Below are positions 1 through 9,768 of a DNA stretch of 64,000 nt, piece after piece. Origin of the DNA: Mediterranea massiliensis (GTDB taxonomy: Bacteria; Bacteroidota; Bacteroidia; Bacteroidales; Bacteroidaceae); the NCBI RefSeq assembly GCF_900128475.1, contig NZ_LT635835.1:262933-326932 (forward strand), given 5' to 3'. The notes under the pieces are model-generated. The model searched no databases, was not told the DNA's origin, and saw only the letters and a list, made by a program, of their open reading frames with translations. The position numbers and the translations under genes are program-made. Position 1 is the stretch's first letter. Each line of letters begins with the position of its first letter.

Positions 1-1
1 C

Positions 2-343
2 ATTCCGGTGGAAGGAAGCAACGATTACCGTCGCGATCGGGAAGGTAACGTCATCGTAACCCGTCTGAACGAGCAGATGTGTCAGGAAATAGCCAAGAAC
101 GGCAACGGCATTTACGTACGGGTAGACAATAGCAACAATGCCCAGAAAGCCATCAGCCGTGAAATAGACAAAATGGCCAAGGCTGATGTGGAAACCAAAG
201 TCTATACGGAATTCAACGAACAGTTTCAGGCTGTGGCGTGGATTATCCTGATTCTGCTTTTGGCCGAAATGCTGATTCTGGAACGCAAGAATCCGCGGTT
301 CAAGAACATCCATTTATTTTCGAACAAGAATAAGGAGCAATGA
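2..343 (+). CDS. batB: BatB-type VWA-domain protein, C-terminal part (cut by window edge)
   Basis: The reading frame is open from the first bases, so the start lies outside the window. About 113 residues remain. They look like the end of a von Willebrand A domain (a stretch with GNGIYVRVDN), then a linker and one hydrophobic helix (AWIILILLLAEMLIL) just before a short basic tail. This is the usual end of BatA/BatB membrane proteins of the Bacteroides aerotolerance operon. The stop overlaps the start of the next gene (ATGA), so translation is probably coupled. BatB rather than BatA is inferred from its place immediately before batC. Confidence 0.8.
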   Translation: MPVEGSNDYRRDREGNVIVTRLNEQMCQEIAKNGNGIYVRVDNSNNAQKAISREIDKMAKADVETKVYTEFNEQFQAVAWIILILLLAEMLILERKNPRFKNIHLFSNKNKEQ

Positions 344-1050
344 GTATGTCATATCATAAATATATCGGAATTGTTTGCCTGCTGGCTGTAGCAACTGCTG
401 CCCAGGCCCAGAAGGCAGAGCGCGACCTGATACGAAAAGGAAACCGCCTCTACAACGACAGCGTATATGTAGATGCGGAGGTCAACTACCGGAAGGCATT
501 GGAGGTCAATCCGAAATCGACCGTATCCATGTACAATCTGGCCAACACGTTGATGCAGCAGAACAAGCTGAAAGAAGCCATGGAACAGTATGCCGGAGCT
601 GCCAAGGTGGAGAAAAGCAAACCCAATCTGGCACAGATTTATCACAATATGGGGGTCATCTTCCAGTCGCAGAAGGATTATGCGAAGGCTGTTGAAGCCT
701 ACAAGCAATCGTTGAGAAACAATCCGAAAGACGACGAAACCCGCTATAACCTGGCCTTGGCACAGAAATTGCTGAAAGACCAACAGCAAAACCAACAAAA
801 TCAAGACCAGAACCAGCAAAACCAACAGAAACAGGAGGAAAAGCAGGACCAAAAACAAAATCAGCAACAGAACCAGAACAATAACCAGCAGCAGGAACCT
901 CCCCAGCAACAGAAGCAGGACAACCAGATGTCCAAAGAAAATGCCGAGCAGTTGCTGAACTCTGTCATGCAGGATGAGAAGGATGTGCAAGACAAAGTAA
1001 AGAAGCAACAGCAGGTTATCAAGGGTAACCGACTGGAAAAAGATTGGTAA
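340..1050 (+). CDS. batC: BatC, TPR protein of the aerotolerance operon
   Basis: A protein of 236 residues with an N-terminal signal peptide ending near AQAQ (residue 24). Tetratricopeptide repeats follow at about residues 35-145 (for example NPKSTVSMYNLANTLMQQ), then a strongly Gln/Asn-rich segment at about 147-196. The composition and order match BatC, which is thought to be a periplasmic protein-protein scaffold working with BatA, B, D and E in oxidative-stress survival. The first ATG overlaps the batB stop; a second in-frame ATG lies two codons later and could equally be used. Confidence 0.85.
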   Translation: MSMSYHKYIGIVCLLAVATAAQAQKAERDLIRKGNRLYNDSVYVDAEVNYRKALEVNPKSTVSMYNLANTLMQQNKLKEAMEQYAGAAKVEKSKPNLAQIYHNMGVIFQSQKDYAKAVEAYKQSLRNNPKDDETRYNLALAQKLLKDQQQNQQNQDQNQQNQQKQEEKQDQKQNQQQNQNNNQQQEPPQQQKQDNQMSKENAEQLLNSVMQDEKDVQDKVKKQQQVIKGNRLEKDW

Positions 1051-1072
1051 ATTAAAAAACAACAAGTAATAT

Positions 1073-2893
1073 ATGAGAAAAATAGTTTGCTTATGGATAG
1101 CGTTGCTCGCCTTGACCGTGCAGGCATACGCCGATGATAAGGTGACTTTCACCGCATCGGCACCGGATGCTGTGGCCGTGGGCGACCAGTTCAGGCTATC
1201 TTACACGGTAAATACGCAGAAAGTGAAAAACTTCCGGGCGCCTTCCATAAAAGGATTTGATGTATTGATGGGTCCCAGCCGTTCATACAGCATGCAGAGC
1301 ATCAACGGCAATACAACGGAAACCCTGACATTCACCTACATCCTGCTGGCTCAAAAGGAAGGCGAATATACCATTCCAGGGGCTACCATCACGGCCAATG
1401 GTGATCAGATGCTGTCCAATTCAGTGAAGATCAAGGTGCTTCCTGCTGACAAGGCTAACAGCTCACAGAGCGGAAACGCCCAAAGTACAAGCAGAAGCAG
1501 TTCGTCCGGTACCTCTATTTCGAACAACGATCTGTTTATCACTGCTACTGCCAGCAAGACAACTGCCTACGAGCAGGAGGCCATTCTGCTGACTTACAAG
1601 ATATATACCGTAGTTGATCTGAGAGGGTTCGACAACGTGAAACTGCCCGATTTCAAAGGGTTCCATTCACAGGAAGTGGAGCTTCCCAACGACCGCCGCT
1701 GGGGACTGGAGCACTACAAGGGACGTAACTATCACTCCACCATCTACCGCCAGTTTGTACTCTTCCCACAACAGTCGGGCAAATTGACCATCGATGCCGC
1801 CCGTTTTGACGCTTCCATTGAAAAGATGGATGCTATAGACGATCCGTTCGAGGCCTTCTTCAATGGTGGCGCAGGAAGCATCCAGATCAAGAAAACATTG
1901 ATGACTCCCAAGCTGACCATTGATGTCAAACCACTTCCGGCAGGCAAGCCGGCCGACTTCAGCGGAGGAGTAGGGGAATTCAACATTTCTTCCAGCATCA
2001 ACAGTACGAAGGTCAAGACCAACGATGCCATTACGGTCAAAGTGGTCATTTCAGGAACAGGAAACCTGAAGCTGGTTGGAGAGCCGGAAGTGAAGTTCCC
2101 GGAAGACTTCGAAGTATATGATCCGAAAGTGGACAGCAAGTTCCGACTGACCAATGCAGGACTTTCCGGAAATAAAGTGATTGAGTATCTGGCTATTCCG
2201 AGAAATGCAGGTACCTATAAGATTCCGGCGATCAAGTTCAGCTACTTCGATATCAAGTCGCGTTCGTACAAGACGCTGACCACCGAAGAATATACCGTAC
2301 AAGTGGAGAAGGGGGCAGGAAATGCCAGTCAGACCATTGCCAACTTCACCAACAAGGAGGATCTGAAGGTGCTGAACGAAGATATCCGCTTCATCAAGCA
2401 GAATGACGTGAAGCTGTCTCCCAAGGGTGAATACTTCTTCGGTTCCATGGGATATTGGCTGTTCTACATCATACCGGGACTGATTTTTATCGCTTGTTTC
2501 CTGATATACCGCAAGCAGATTGCCGCTAATGCCAATGTCGCAAAGGTACGCACAAAGAAAGCCAACAAGGTAGCCGTGAAGCGTATGAAACAGGCCGGAA
2601 AGCTGTTGGCCGCCAATGAGAAAGACGCTTTCTACGATGAAGTGCTGAAAGCCCTGTGGGGATACATCAGCGACAAGCTGAGCATTCCGGTATCCCAGTT
2701 GTCCAAAGACAATATCGAGGAAGAACTACGTAAATATGGTGTGGCCGAAGACCTGATCAAGGAATTCCTGAACGCCCTGAACAGTTGTGAATTCGCCCGC
2801 TTCGCACCGGGTGACGCCAACCAGGCCATGGATAAGGTCTACACCGATTCGCTCGAGGTAATCAGCAAAATGGAAAATTCTATCAAACATTAA
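1073..2893 (+). CDS. batD: BatD, oxygen-tolerance membrane protein
   Basis: 606 residues. A signal peptide (MRKIVCLWIALLALTVQAYA) is followed by a long extracytoplasmic region built of beta-sandwich-like segments, a Ser-rich linker near residues 130-150, a single membrane helix near 460-485 (WLFYIIPGLIFIACFLIYR), and a basic then acidic cytoplasmic tail. This is the architecture of the BatD family. It starts 22 bp after batC and ends 16 bp before batE, consistent with one transcript. Its exact biochemical role in the Bat complex is not established. Confidence 0.88.
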   Translation: MRKIVCLWIALLALTVQAYADDKVTFTASAPDAVAVGDQFRLSYTVNTQKVKNFRAPSIKGFDVLMGPSRSYSMQSINGNTTETLTFTYILLAQKEGEYTIPGATITANGDQMLSNSVKIKVLPADKANSSQSGNAQSTSRSSSSGTSISNNDLFITATASKTTAYEQEAILLTYKIYTVVDLRGFDNVKLPDFKGFHSQEVELPNDRRWGLEHYKGRNYHSTIYRQFVLFPQQSGKLTIDAARFDASIEKMDAIDDPFEAFFNGGAGSIQIKKTLMTPKLTIDVKPLPAGKPADFSGGVGEFNISSSINSTKVKTNDAITVKVVISGTGNLKLVGEPEVKFPEDFEVYDPKVDSKFRLTNAGLSGNKVIEYLAIPRNAGTYKIPAIKFSYFDIKSRSYKTLTTEEYTVQVEKGAGNASQTIANFTNKEDLKVLNEDIRFIKQNDVKLSPKGEYFFGSMGYWLFYIIPGLIFIACFLIYRKQIAANANVAKVRTKKANKVAVKRMKQAGKLLAANEKDAFYDEVLKALWGYISDKLSIPVSQLSKDNIEEELRKYGVAEDLIKEFLNALNSCEFARFAPGDANQAMDKVYTDSLEVISKMENSIKH

Positions 2894-2909
2894 GAGAGGA
2901 GTACACAGT

Positions 2910-3755
2910 ATGAAAAAAATATGGATATTTACCCTCATTCTGATGACATCGGCAGCCGTATGGGCTCAAGATGACATTCAGCCGGCAGACAGTACCGCAA
3001 TTACGGCCGAAGCGGACAGCACACTGGTAACGCAGCGGGAATTCTCGGCAGCCAAGCAAATCAGCAATGCCACTAAGGCGGAAGGCGACAGCGCCTACAT
3101 CCGCAACGACTTTGCAGCAGCCATCCAGATTTACGAAAGTCTGCTGCAACAGGGAGAATCCGCTGAGATATATTATAATCTGGGAAACAGCTACTATAAA
3201 GCTGACAATATTGCACGGGCCATTCTGAACTACGAACGAGCCCTGCTGTTAAGTCCGGGCAATGCGGACATACGTGCCAATCTGGAAATCGCCCGTTCCA
3301 AGGCGATAGACAAGGTGGAACCGGTTCCCGAAATATTCTTCGTAACCTGGATCAAGTCACTCATCAATTGTCAAAGTTCGGACGCCTGGGCACGCACGGC
3401 CATTGTAGCTTTCCTGCTTTTGCTCGTTTCCCTTTCCGTCTTTTTCTTTACTCAACAGGTAAAATGGAAAAAAACAGGATTTGCCGGTACCATCGTATTT
3501 CTGATTGTTGTCATTGTGGCCAATATATTCGCTTCTACACAGAAAAGTTACCTCACCGAGCGGAAAGATGCCATCATCCTATCGCCGAGCGTCACTGTGC
3601 GCAGCACTCCCAGCGAAAGCGGTACCAGCCTTTTCATCCTGCACGAAGGCCGGAAGGTCGAAATTAAGGATAACAGCATGCGTGAGTGGAAAGAAATTCG
3701 TCTGGAAGACGGTAAGGTAGGGTGGGTGCCTACTTCCACCGTCGAAGTCATCTGA
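2910..3755 (+). CDS. batE: BatE, TPR and SH3-domain membrane protein
   Basis: 281 residues. Signal peptide (MKKIWIFTLILMTSAAVWAQ), TPR motifs at about residues 50-130 (EIYYNLGNSYYKADNIARAI), two close membrane helices at about 160-205, then a C-terminal bacterial SH3-like domain (from about residue 220, ending in GWVPTSTVEVI). This is the expected layout of BatE, the last gene of the bat operon. A purine-rich stretch precedes the ATG and an intrinsic terminator follows about 30 bp after the stop, which supports its place as the operon end. Confidence 0.87.
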   Translation: MKKIWIFTLILMTSAAVWAQDDIQPADSTAITAEADSTLVTQREFSAAKQISNATKAEGDSAYIRNDFAAAIQIYESLLQQGESAEIYYNLGNSYYKADNIARAILNYERALLLSPGNADIRANLEIARSKAIDKVEPVPEIFFVTWIKSLINCQSSDAWARTAIVAFLLLLVSLSVFFFTQQVKWKKTGFAGTIVFLIVVIVANIFASTQKSYLTERKDAIILSPSVTVRSTPSESGTSLFILHEGRKVEIKDNSMREWKEIRLEDGKVGWVPTSTVEVI

Positions 3756-3786
3756 CACATCCGGTTTACATTTTTATTTGAAAAGT

Positions 3787-3826
3787 CTGAACCTCCTCAT
3801 AAGAAAAGGAAGTTCGGGCTTTTTTT
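3787..3826 (+). terminator. Intrinsic terminator of the bat operon
   Basis: CTGAAC-c-TCCT pairs with AGGA-a-GTTCGG across a short A-rich loop and is followed by seven T residues. It lies 31 bp after the batE stop. Confidence 0.85.
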
Positions 3827-3932
3827 ATTGGCAAAATGATAAAAAAACAGGGGAAAAAGTTTGTTTTATCTTTTTTTTTCCTTAAGTTTATACCGCGATA
3901 ACAATAAAAACAGAGTATTAACCATTAAGTTT

Positions 3933-4214
3933 ATGTATATGAGAACAATAACATTTAATGAGTTGCGTAAAATCAAAGACTCTTTACCCACAGGAAGCAT
4001 GCATAGAATCGCCGATGAATTAGGTCTGAGCGTTGACACGGTAAGAAACTTCTTCGGCGGTCACAACTTCAAGGAAGGCAAAAGCGTAGGCATTCATCTG
4101 GAGCCGGGACCAGACGGCGGACTGGTCATGATCGATGACACGACTGTGCTCGACAGGGCTCTGCAAATTTTGGATGAAATAGCCAATGAAAATAAACAAC
4201 CCGTAGAAGCCTGA
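3933..4214 (+). CDS. Small HTH DNA-binding protein
   Basis: 93 residues from the ATG at 3933 (a second ATG two codons later is also possible). The frame is open further upstream, but only through an A/T-rich leader that looks non-coding. MHRIADELGLSVDTVRNFFGG reads as a helix-turn-helix in the middle of the protein. The C-terminal half is Gly/Asp-rich and then helical (LDRALQILDEIA). I recognise it as a small DNA-binding protein conserved in Bacteroidales whose target is not known. It stands alone between two hairpins, so it is probably monocistronic. Confidence 0.75.
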   Translation: MYMRTITFNELRKIKDSLPTGSMHRIADELGLSVDTVRNFFGGHNFKEGKSVGIHLEPGPDGGLVMIDDTTVLDRALQILDEIANENKQPVEA

Positions 4215-4269
4215 AGTGTTTCTTGTCCGCTTTGAGAAAAGAGTTCTTCAAAGCAGCGGCAGCTTCCTT

Positions 4270-4340
4270 ATAGGCACGGACTACACGGATTTCGCGGATC
4301 ATACAATCCGTGTTATCAGTGTAATTCGTGCCTATTTTTT
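4270..4340 (+). terminator. Long inverted repeat with T-tract, probable terminator
   Basis: The arm at 4270-4290 (ATAGGCACGGActaCACGGAT) pairs imperfectly with 4306-4335, and six T residues follow. It probably ends the small HTH gene. Its CACGGATTAC-type arms resemble those of the inverted repeat at 60038-60121, so it may also belong to a dispersed family. Confidence 0.6.
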
Positions 4341-4376
4341 ATAAGACCGGAATATTAACAGATAAACGATACCGAT

Positions 4377-5507
4377 ATGGAAGACAAATTAGTAACCCTC
4401 GCCATCCTGACGTATGCCAAAGCGCAAATATTGAAGAATGTGCTTGAAAACGAAGGTATTGAGACCTACATTCACAACATCAACCAGATTCAGCCGGTTG
4501 TCTCTTCGGGTGTTCGTGTGCGCATCAAGGAGAGTGACCTGCCGCGTGCTCTGGAGATTACGGAGAGTTCTGCCTGGTTGTCCGAAGAAGTGGCAGGTGG
4601 AAAAGCTCCACACGTCGCTACGACCAGCAACAAGATTCTGATACCCGTAGACTTCTCCAGCTATTCGCTGAAAGCCTGCGAATTCGGTTTCCGGTTTGCC
4701 GAACATGTAGGTGCCGAAGTCGTACTGCTACATGTCTATTTCACACCGATTTATGCCACATCACTGCCGTATGGCGACATCTTCAATTACCACCATGGTG
4801 ACGAAGAACATGTCAAGGGAATCTTGCAGAGAGTCCATAAAGACCTGAATTCCTTGTCCGAGAAGATTAAGGCGAAAGTGGAATCCGGCGAATTTCCCGA
4901 CATCCAATATACCTGTACGCTACGCGAAGGCATACCAGAAGAAGAAATTATCCGCTATTCAAAGGAAATCAGACCGCGCATCATCATTATGGGAACCCGT
5001 GGCAAAGATCAGAAAGACATTGACTTGATAGGAAGCGTAACGGCCGAAGTAATAGAAAGAGCACGTACGCCGGTATTGGCCATTCCTGACAGGGCCGTTA
5101 TCAAACAGTTGTCCGAAGCCAAACGATTTGCCTTTATCACCAACTTTGACCAACGCGACCTCATTGCATTCGACCTGCTGATCAAAAGTCTGAAGGACTT
5201 CAAGTTCTCAATGTCCTTGATTCATTTGTCCGACACCAAGGATACATGGAACGAGATTAAACTTGGAGGTATCAAGGAATATTTTCATAAACAATATCCC
5301 GACCTCGAAATCCAATACGACGTTGTGCAGAACGATAATTTCCTGACCAATTTCGACCATTATATCAAGTCGCACCACATTGACGTCATCGCACTGGCTT
5401 CTTATAAAAGAAACATCTTTTCGCGGTTGTTCAATCCAGGAATAGCACGAAAGATGATTTTCCATTCCGATACACCGTTGCTGGTTATCTACGGACGACC
5501 GAGCTGA
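4377..5507 (+). CDS. Universal stress protein with N-terminal DUF2007 domain
   Basis: 376 residues, probably cytoplasmic. Residues 1-70 resemble the DUF2007 putative signal-transducing domain (AQILKNVLENEGIETYI...VRVRIKESDLPRALEI). Two universal-stress (UspA) domains follow, at about 85-240 and 245-376. The first keeps the nucleotide-binding pattern G-2x-G-9x-G-S (GTRGKDQKDIDLIGS). The second has lost it, so only the first is likely to bind ATP. Tandem Usp proteins are common; the added DUF2007 domain is less usual and may supply an extra input. The gene is monocistronic between two hairpins. Confidence 0.85.
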   Translation: MEDKLVTLAILTYAKAQILKNVLENEGIETYIHNINQIQPVVSSGVRVRIKESDLPRALEITESSAWLSEEVAGGKAPHVATTSNKILIPVDFSSYSLKACEFGFRFAEHVGAEVVLLHVYFTPIYATSLPYGDIFNYHHGDEEHVKGILQRVHKDLNSLSEKIKAKVESGEFPDIQYTCTLREGIPEEEIIRYSKEIRPRIIIMGTRGKDQKDIDLIGSVTAEVIERARTPVLAIPDRAVIKQLSEAKRFAFITNFDQRDLIAFDLLIKSLKDFKFSMSLIHLSDTKDTWNEIKLGGIKEYFHKQYPDLEIQYDVVQNDNFLTNFDHYIKSHHIDVIALASYKRNIFSRLFNPGIARKMIFHSDTPLLVIYGRPS

Positions 5508-5642
5508 TAGAAACAAAACACGTATAAAAAGGAAATAATCACGATTATGTTTAATATATAATAGCAGAATACTCAAAACAAGAAACTTGGCTCGCCCTAT
5601 CCATACTTTTGAAGCAGTACATAAAAGCAGTGCCCAAAAAAG

Positions 5643-5686
5643 AAAAAGTCCCCGACCCATGTAAAATCTGGGCCGGGGACTTTTTT
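5643..5686. terminator. Bidirectional terminator between usp and the TPR gene
   Basis: AAAAAGTCCCCGaCCC pairs with GGGcCGGGGACTTTTTT around a ten-base loop. Because A and T runs flank both sides, it can stop transcription from the usp gene on the plus strand and from the TPR gene on the minus strand. Confidence 0.88.
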
Positions 5687-5713
5687 ATCCTTATGCTTCA
5701 AGCAAAAGTTTCC

Positions 5714-6991
5714 TTATTGCATCAGGCTTTCGATTTCCTCGAATTCAGGACCCATCTGCAGGTTGTAGTAAACTCTGTAAAGACCGTTCAGCCACAATTC
5801 CTTCTTTTCGGGTTGCAGTTGTCTTGCCTTCTCGTAGTTCGGTTTTGCCTTTTCATAGAAAGCTTTCAGTGTTTCCTGATCTTGTTTGTATTTGGGATCA
5901 TTCACATCGGTTGTAGCCTTCTCAGAGAAATCCTGAGCCTGCAGGCAGTAAACCAGACCTAAGTTAGAATAAGCTTCAGCATAATTCGGATCGATTTCTA
6001 CTGTCTTGTTGTAGAATTCGATAGCCTTATCCAGGGCAGCAGCAGCTTCGGCATCCTTCTTCTGGTCCTTCAGCATGCTGTACTGGTTGTGGTACAGATA
6101 GCCTTTTACATACAGATAGAACGTGTTGTTCGGATCCTTGGCGAGCATGTCATCGGCAAACTTCATGGCTTCGTCATACTTGTTGTTGTTGCTGTAATAG
6201 TCAATCAAGTTTCCGAAGAAGAACTGGTGGTCAGGATACTTCTGTACACCTTCCTGCAGAGAAGCTACCCACTTGGCTGTATCGCCCTGTGCCTTCAAGG
6301 CAGAAGAAATGAATTCCATGGCATACTTGCCCACTTCCTTGTCGTCTTTGGCATACGGAGCATACTTCAATACGGCAGGATAATCTTCCAGACGAGTGGC
6401 TACCATAGCTGCGTAGTAAGCGATCTGCGGCATCAACGTATCAGCCTTAACCACTTCATTATCAGCAAACATGGGGCTTCCTGCGATGTCAACGTATGTA
6501 CCGAAGAACTGCAGGGCCTTGTTTCCATAGTCCTTGTTCTCGCCGTCCAGATACATGTTGTAGTACTGGATACCACCGTTGATCAAGTTGCCGCGTTCGC
6601 CCAAAATGGCGCTCGAATTGGCCTTTCTGTACTTGTTCTTGATCTTACCCTTTTCGTTGGGAATCTGGGCCAGTTCATCGCACTTGAAGTAGTACTGGCA
6701 CATGTTCAATGCGCTGTTGTACACCTGAAGTGTGTCGTAAGGCTTTCTCAGGTAAGCGTTCTCCATTTCCTTCTCGCTTCTTCTCTTCTGGATGAAGCCG
6801 GCTACGTTCCAGGTTTCTGCCTGATCCTTTGTTTCAGGATTTGTCAAAGCCTGGTTGATCAGTTCTTCAGCCTTTGCAAAGTCCGGTTGTACTGCACTGG
6901 CAATTTTCTTAGCTTCCTTGACTGTCTTTTCTTGTGCAAAAGCAAAGCTTGCCACAAGCAGCAAGGCTGCTGACAATAATACTTTTTTCAT
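5714..6991 (-). CDS. Exported TPR-repeat protein
   Basis: 425 residues from the ATG at 6991. This start is chosen over a longer frame beginning at 7039 because it places a clean signal peptide first (MKKVLLSAALLLVASFAFAQ). The mature part is helical throughout, with recognisable TPR units such as AEAYSNLGLVYCLQAQDF near the C-terminus and FYLYVKGYLYHNQ earlier. It is likely a periplasmic scaffold; no catalytic motif is visible. It starts about 40 bp after the gyrA stop on the same strand and could be cotranscribed with gyrA. Confidence 0.82.
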   Translation of the reverse strand: MKKVLLSAALLLVASFAFAQEKTVKEAKKIASAVQPDFAKAEELINQALTNPETKDQAETWNVAGFIQKRRSEKEMENAYLRKPYDTLQVYNSALNMCQYYFKCDELAQIPNEKGKIKNKYRKANSSAILGERGNLINGGIQYYNMYLDGENKDYGNKALQFFGTYVDIAGSPMFADNEVVKADTLMPQIAYYAAMVATRLEDYPAVLKYAPYAKDDKEVGKYAMEFISSALKAQGDTAKWVASLQEGVQKYPDHQFFFGNLIDYYSNNNKYDEAMKFADDMLAKDPNNTFYLYVKGYLYHNQYSMLKDQKKDAEAAAALDKAIEFYNKTVEIDPNYAEAYSNLGLVYCLQAQDFSEKATTDVNDPKYKQDQETLKAFYEKAKPNYEKARQLQPEKKELWLNGLYRVYYNLQMGPEFEEIESLMQ

Positions 6992-7031
6992 GATTGTAGA
7001 AAAGTTTAAATTAGAAATATGTTGTCTATTC

Positions 7032-9581
7032 TTATTCATTTATATCTTGATTTTCAGAGTTTTCAACATGATCATCGTTGCTTTCGGGCAAGTTGTTCTC
7101 TCCTGCTCCCGTCTCTTCCTCAATGTCCTCTTCAGGCTCGGAAGTCACCTTACAGACGGAACCGATCTCGTCGTTGCGCTTCTCCAGGTTGATGAGACGC
7201 ACACCCTGCGTGGCACGGCCCATGATGCGCACGTCGGCCACCTTCAGACGGATGGTGATGCCAGACTTGTTGATGATCATCAGGTCGTTTTCGTCGGTCA
7301 CGGACTTGATGGCCACGAGCTTGCCGGTCTTCTCGGTGATGTTCATGGTCTTCACACCCTTGCCGCCACGGTTGGTCTTGCGGTAGTCTTCGATGTCCGA
7401 ACGCTTGCCGTAACCCTGTTCCGATACCACCATAATGGTTTCTGTTTCAGGGTCCTTGATGCAAACCATACCTACCACTTCGTCCTGTCCGTCTTCGTCG
7501 AGCGTCATGCCACGCACACCCGTTGCGGTACGGCCCATGACACGTACGGCGCTTTCGTGGAAGCGGATGGCACGTCCGTTGCGGTTGGCAATGATGATTT
7601 CGTTGTCACCGTTGGTCATGCGCACCTCGATAACGCGGTCGTCTTCACGGATGGTGATGGCGTTCACACCGTTCTGGCGCGGACGGGAATACTGCTCGAG
7701 CAGGGTCTTCTTGATGATACCGTTCTTGGTGCAGAACAGCACGTAATGGCTGTTGATGAACTCCTGGTCGTTCAGGTTCTTCACGCGCAGGTAGGCATTG
7801 ACGGCATCGTCGGAGTCGATGTTCAGCAGGTTCTGGATGGCGCGTCCCTTCGAGTTCTTCGAGCCTTCGGGTATTTCGTACACCTTCAGCCAGTAGCACT
7901 TGCCCTTCTGGGTGAAGAACATCATGGTGTTGTGCATCGTGGCCGGATAGATATGCTCCACGAAGTCCTCGTCGCGCGTGTCGGAGCCCTTCGAACCTAC
8001 CCCACCGCGGTTCTGCGCATGGAACTCGCTCAGCGGCGTACGCTTGATGTAGCCCAAGTGCGAGATGGTGATGATCATCTCGTCGTCGGCATAGAAGTCC
8101 TCGGGATTGAATTCCTCGGAAGCATATACGATTTCGGAGCGGCGGGCGTCGCCATATTTCTCTTTCACCTCGATGAGTTCGTCCTTGATGACCTTGCGGC
8201 AAAGCTCGTCGTTCACCAGGATTTCCTCCAAATAGGCTATCTGTTTCTTGATTTCCTCGTACTCGGCGTGCAGCTGGTCCTGCATCAGGCCGGTGAGCTG
8301 GCGCAGACGCATCTCGACGATGGCACGGCTCTGGATTTCAGTCAGTTGGAAGCGATCCATCAGCCCCGTGATGGCATCAGCGGGCGTCTTGGCGGCACGG
8401 ATGATGCGGATCACTTCGTCGATGTTGTCCGAAGCGATAATCAAGCCTTCCAGGATGTGGGCACGTTCCTTGGCCTTGCGCAGGTCGAACTGCGTGCGAC
8501 GGATTACCACGTCGTGACGGTGCTCCACGAAGTACTTGATGAGTTCCTTCAGGTTCAGCAGACGCGGACGTCCGTGTACCAGTGCCACGTTGTTCACACC
8601 GAACGACGTCTGCAGCTGCGTCATCTTGTAGAGCTTGTTCAGCACCACGCTGGCGTTGGCATCGCGCTTCACGTCGATGACGATGCGCATACCTTCGCGG
8701 TCGGACTCGTCGTTGGCGTTCGAGATGCCTTCGATTTTCTTCTCGTTGGCCAGGTCGGCGATGCTCTTGATGAGTTCGGCCTTGTTCACGCCGTAGGGTA
8801 TTTCGGTAATGACAATCTTGTCGTGCGTCTGTCCGGCCTCAATCTCGGCCTTGGCACGCATCACCACGCGACCGCGTCCTGTCAGATAGGCTTCGCGCAC
8901 GCCGCTCATGCCGTAGATGTAACCTCCTGTGGGGAAGTCGGGAGCCTTGACGTAGTTCATCAGCTCCTCTATTTCGATGTCGTTGTTGTCGATGTAGGCC
9001 ACGCAGGCGTCGATTACCTCCGAGAGGTTATGCGTGGGCATGTTGGTGGCCATGCCGACGGCGATACCCGAGGCACCGTTCACCAGCAGGTTCGGGATGC
9101 GTGTAGGCATCACGGTAGGCTCCTGGAGGGAGTCGTCGAAGTTGTTCTGCATGTCGACGGTCTCCTTGTCGAGGTCCTGCATCATGTCTTCGCCAATCTT
9201 CTGCAGGCGGCACTCCGTGTAACGCATGGCCGCTGCGTTGTCGCCGTCCACCGAGCCGTAGTTGCCCTGGCCGTCCACCAGCATGTAGCGCATGGCCCAC
9301 GGTTGTGCCATACGTACCAGTGCGCCGTAGACGGACAAGTCGCCGTGCGGGTGATACTTACCCAGCACCTCACCTACCACTCTGGCCGATTTCTTATAAG
9401 GTTTGTCCGACGTATTTCCCAGCCCCATCATACCGTAGAGAATTCTGCGGTGAACGGGCTTAAAACCATCTCTAACATCCGGAAGGGCACGCGAAACAAT
9501 GACCGACATGGAGTAGTCAATGTACGATGACTTCATTTCCTCCTCGATGTTAATCTTTATAATTCTGTCTTGTTCAAGCAT
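7032..9581 (-). CDS. gyrA: DNA gyrase subunit A
   Basis: 849 residues, the breakage-reunion subunit of gyrase, which introduces negative supercoils together with GyrB. The catalytic tyrosine is Y121 (AAAMRYTE). The winged-helix region, tower, coiled coil and C-terminal six-bladed domain (repeated GRATQGVRL and GRTATGVRG motifs) are complete, followed by an acidic tail rich in Glu and Asn. In the quinolone-resistance region the sequence is [10 protein letters not shown]: residue 82, equivalent to Ser83 of E. coli and Ser82 of Bacteroides fragilis, is Leu (codon TTG at 9336-9338). This is the classic resistance substitution. Confidence 0.98.
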   Translation of the reverse strand: MLEQDRIIKINIEEEMKSSYIDYSMSVIVSRALPDVRDGFKPVHRRILYGMMGLGNTSDKPYKKSARVVGEVLGKYHPHGDLSVYGALVRMAQPWAMRYMLVDGQGNYGSVDGDNAAAMRYTECRLQKIGEDMMQDLDKETVDMQNNFDDSLQEPTVMPTRIPNLLVNGASGIAVGMATNMPTHNLSEVIDACVAYIDNNDIEIEELMNYVKAPDFPTGGYIYGMSGVREAYLTGRGRVVMRAKAEIEAGQTHDKIVITEIPYGVNKAELIKSIADLANEKKIEGISNANDESDREGMRIVIDVKRDANASVVLNKLYKMTQLQTSFGVNNVALVHGRPRLLNLKELIKYFVEHRHDVVIRRTQFDLRKAKERAHILEGLIIASDNIDEVIRIIRAAKTPADAITGLMDRFQLTEIQSRAIVEMRLRQLTGLMQDQLHAEYEEIKKQIAYLEEILVNDELCRKVIKDELIEVKEKYGDARRSEIVYASEEFNPEDFYADDEMIITISHLGYIKRTPLSEFHAQNRGGVGSKGSDTRDEDFVEHIYPATMHNTMMFFTQKGKCYWLKVYEIPEGSKNSKGRAIQNLLNIDSDDAVNAYLRVKNLNDQEFINSHYVLFCTKNGIIKKTLLEQYSRPRQNGVNAITIREDDRVIEVRMTNGDNEIIIANRNGRAIRFHESAVRVMGRTATGVRGMTLDEDGQDEVVGMVCIKDPETETIMVVSEQGYGKRSDIEDYRKTNRGGKGVKTMNITEKTGKLVAIKSVTDENDLMIINKSGITIRLKVADVRIMGRATQGVRLINLEKRNDEIGSVCKVTSEPEEDIEEETGAGENNLPESNDDHVENSENQDINE

Positions 9582-9768
9582 TTAAAAAGATAATTAATTA
9601 TACATTGCACGGTTCGTGAAAAACCACGCTAAAGTACTGCTTTTTTACGACATACGAAAACATTTCGGGGAGAAAGTTTCAGAAGGGAAGTGGACGGAAT
9701 GACGACGTGCGTGGCTCGGGGGAAAGTGTACGGGAGGCCTGGCATATTATATAAGGTGTATCTCAATT

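Noticed and set aside
349..1152. Long open frame opposite batC
   Set aside because: It is antisense to the Gln-rich batC sequence; its Leu/Val runs are the complement of the CAG/CAA repeats and it has no family likeness.
6855..9530. 891-codon open frame opposite gyrA
   Set aside because: It is a shadow frame; gyrA on the other strand is complete with all its motifs.
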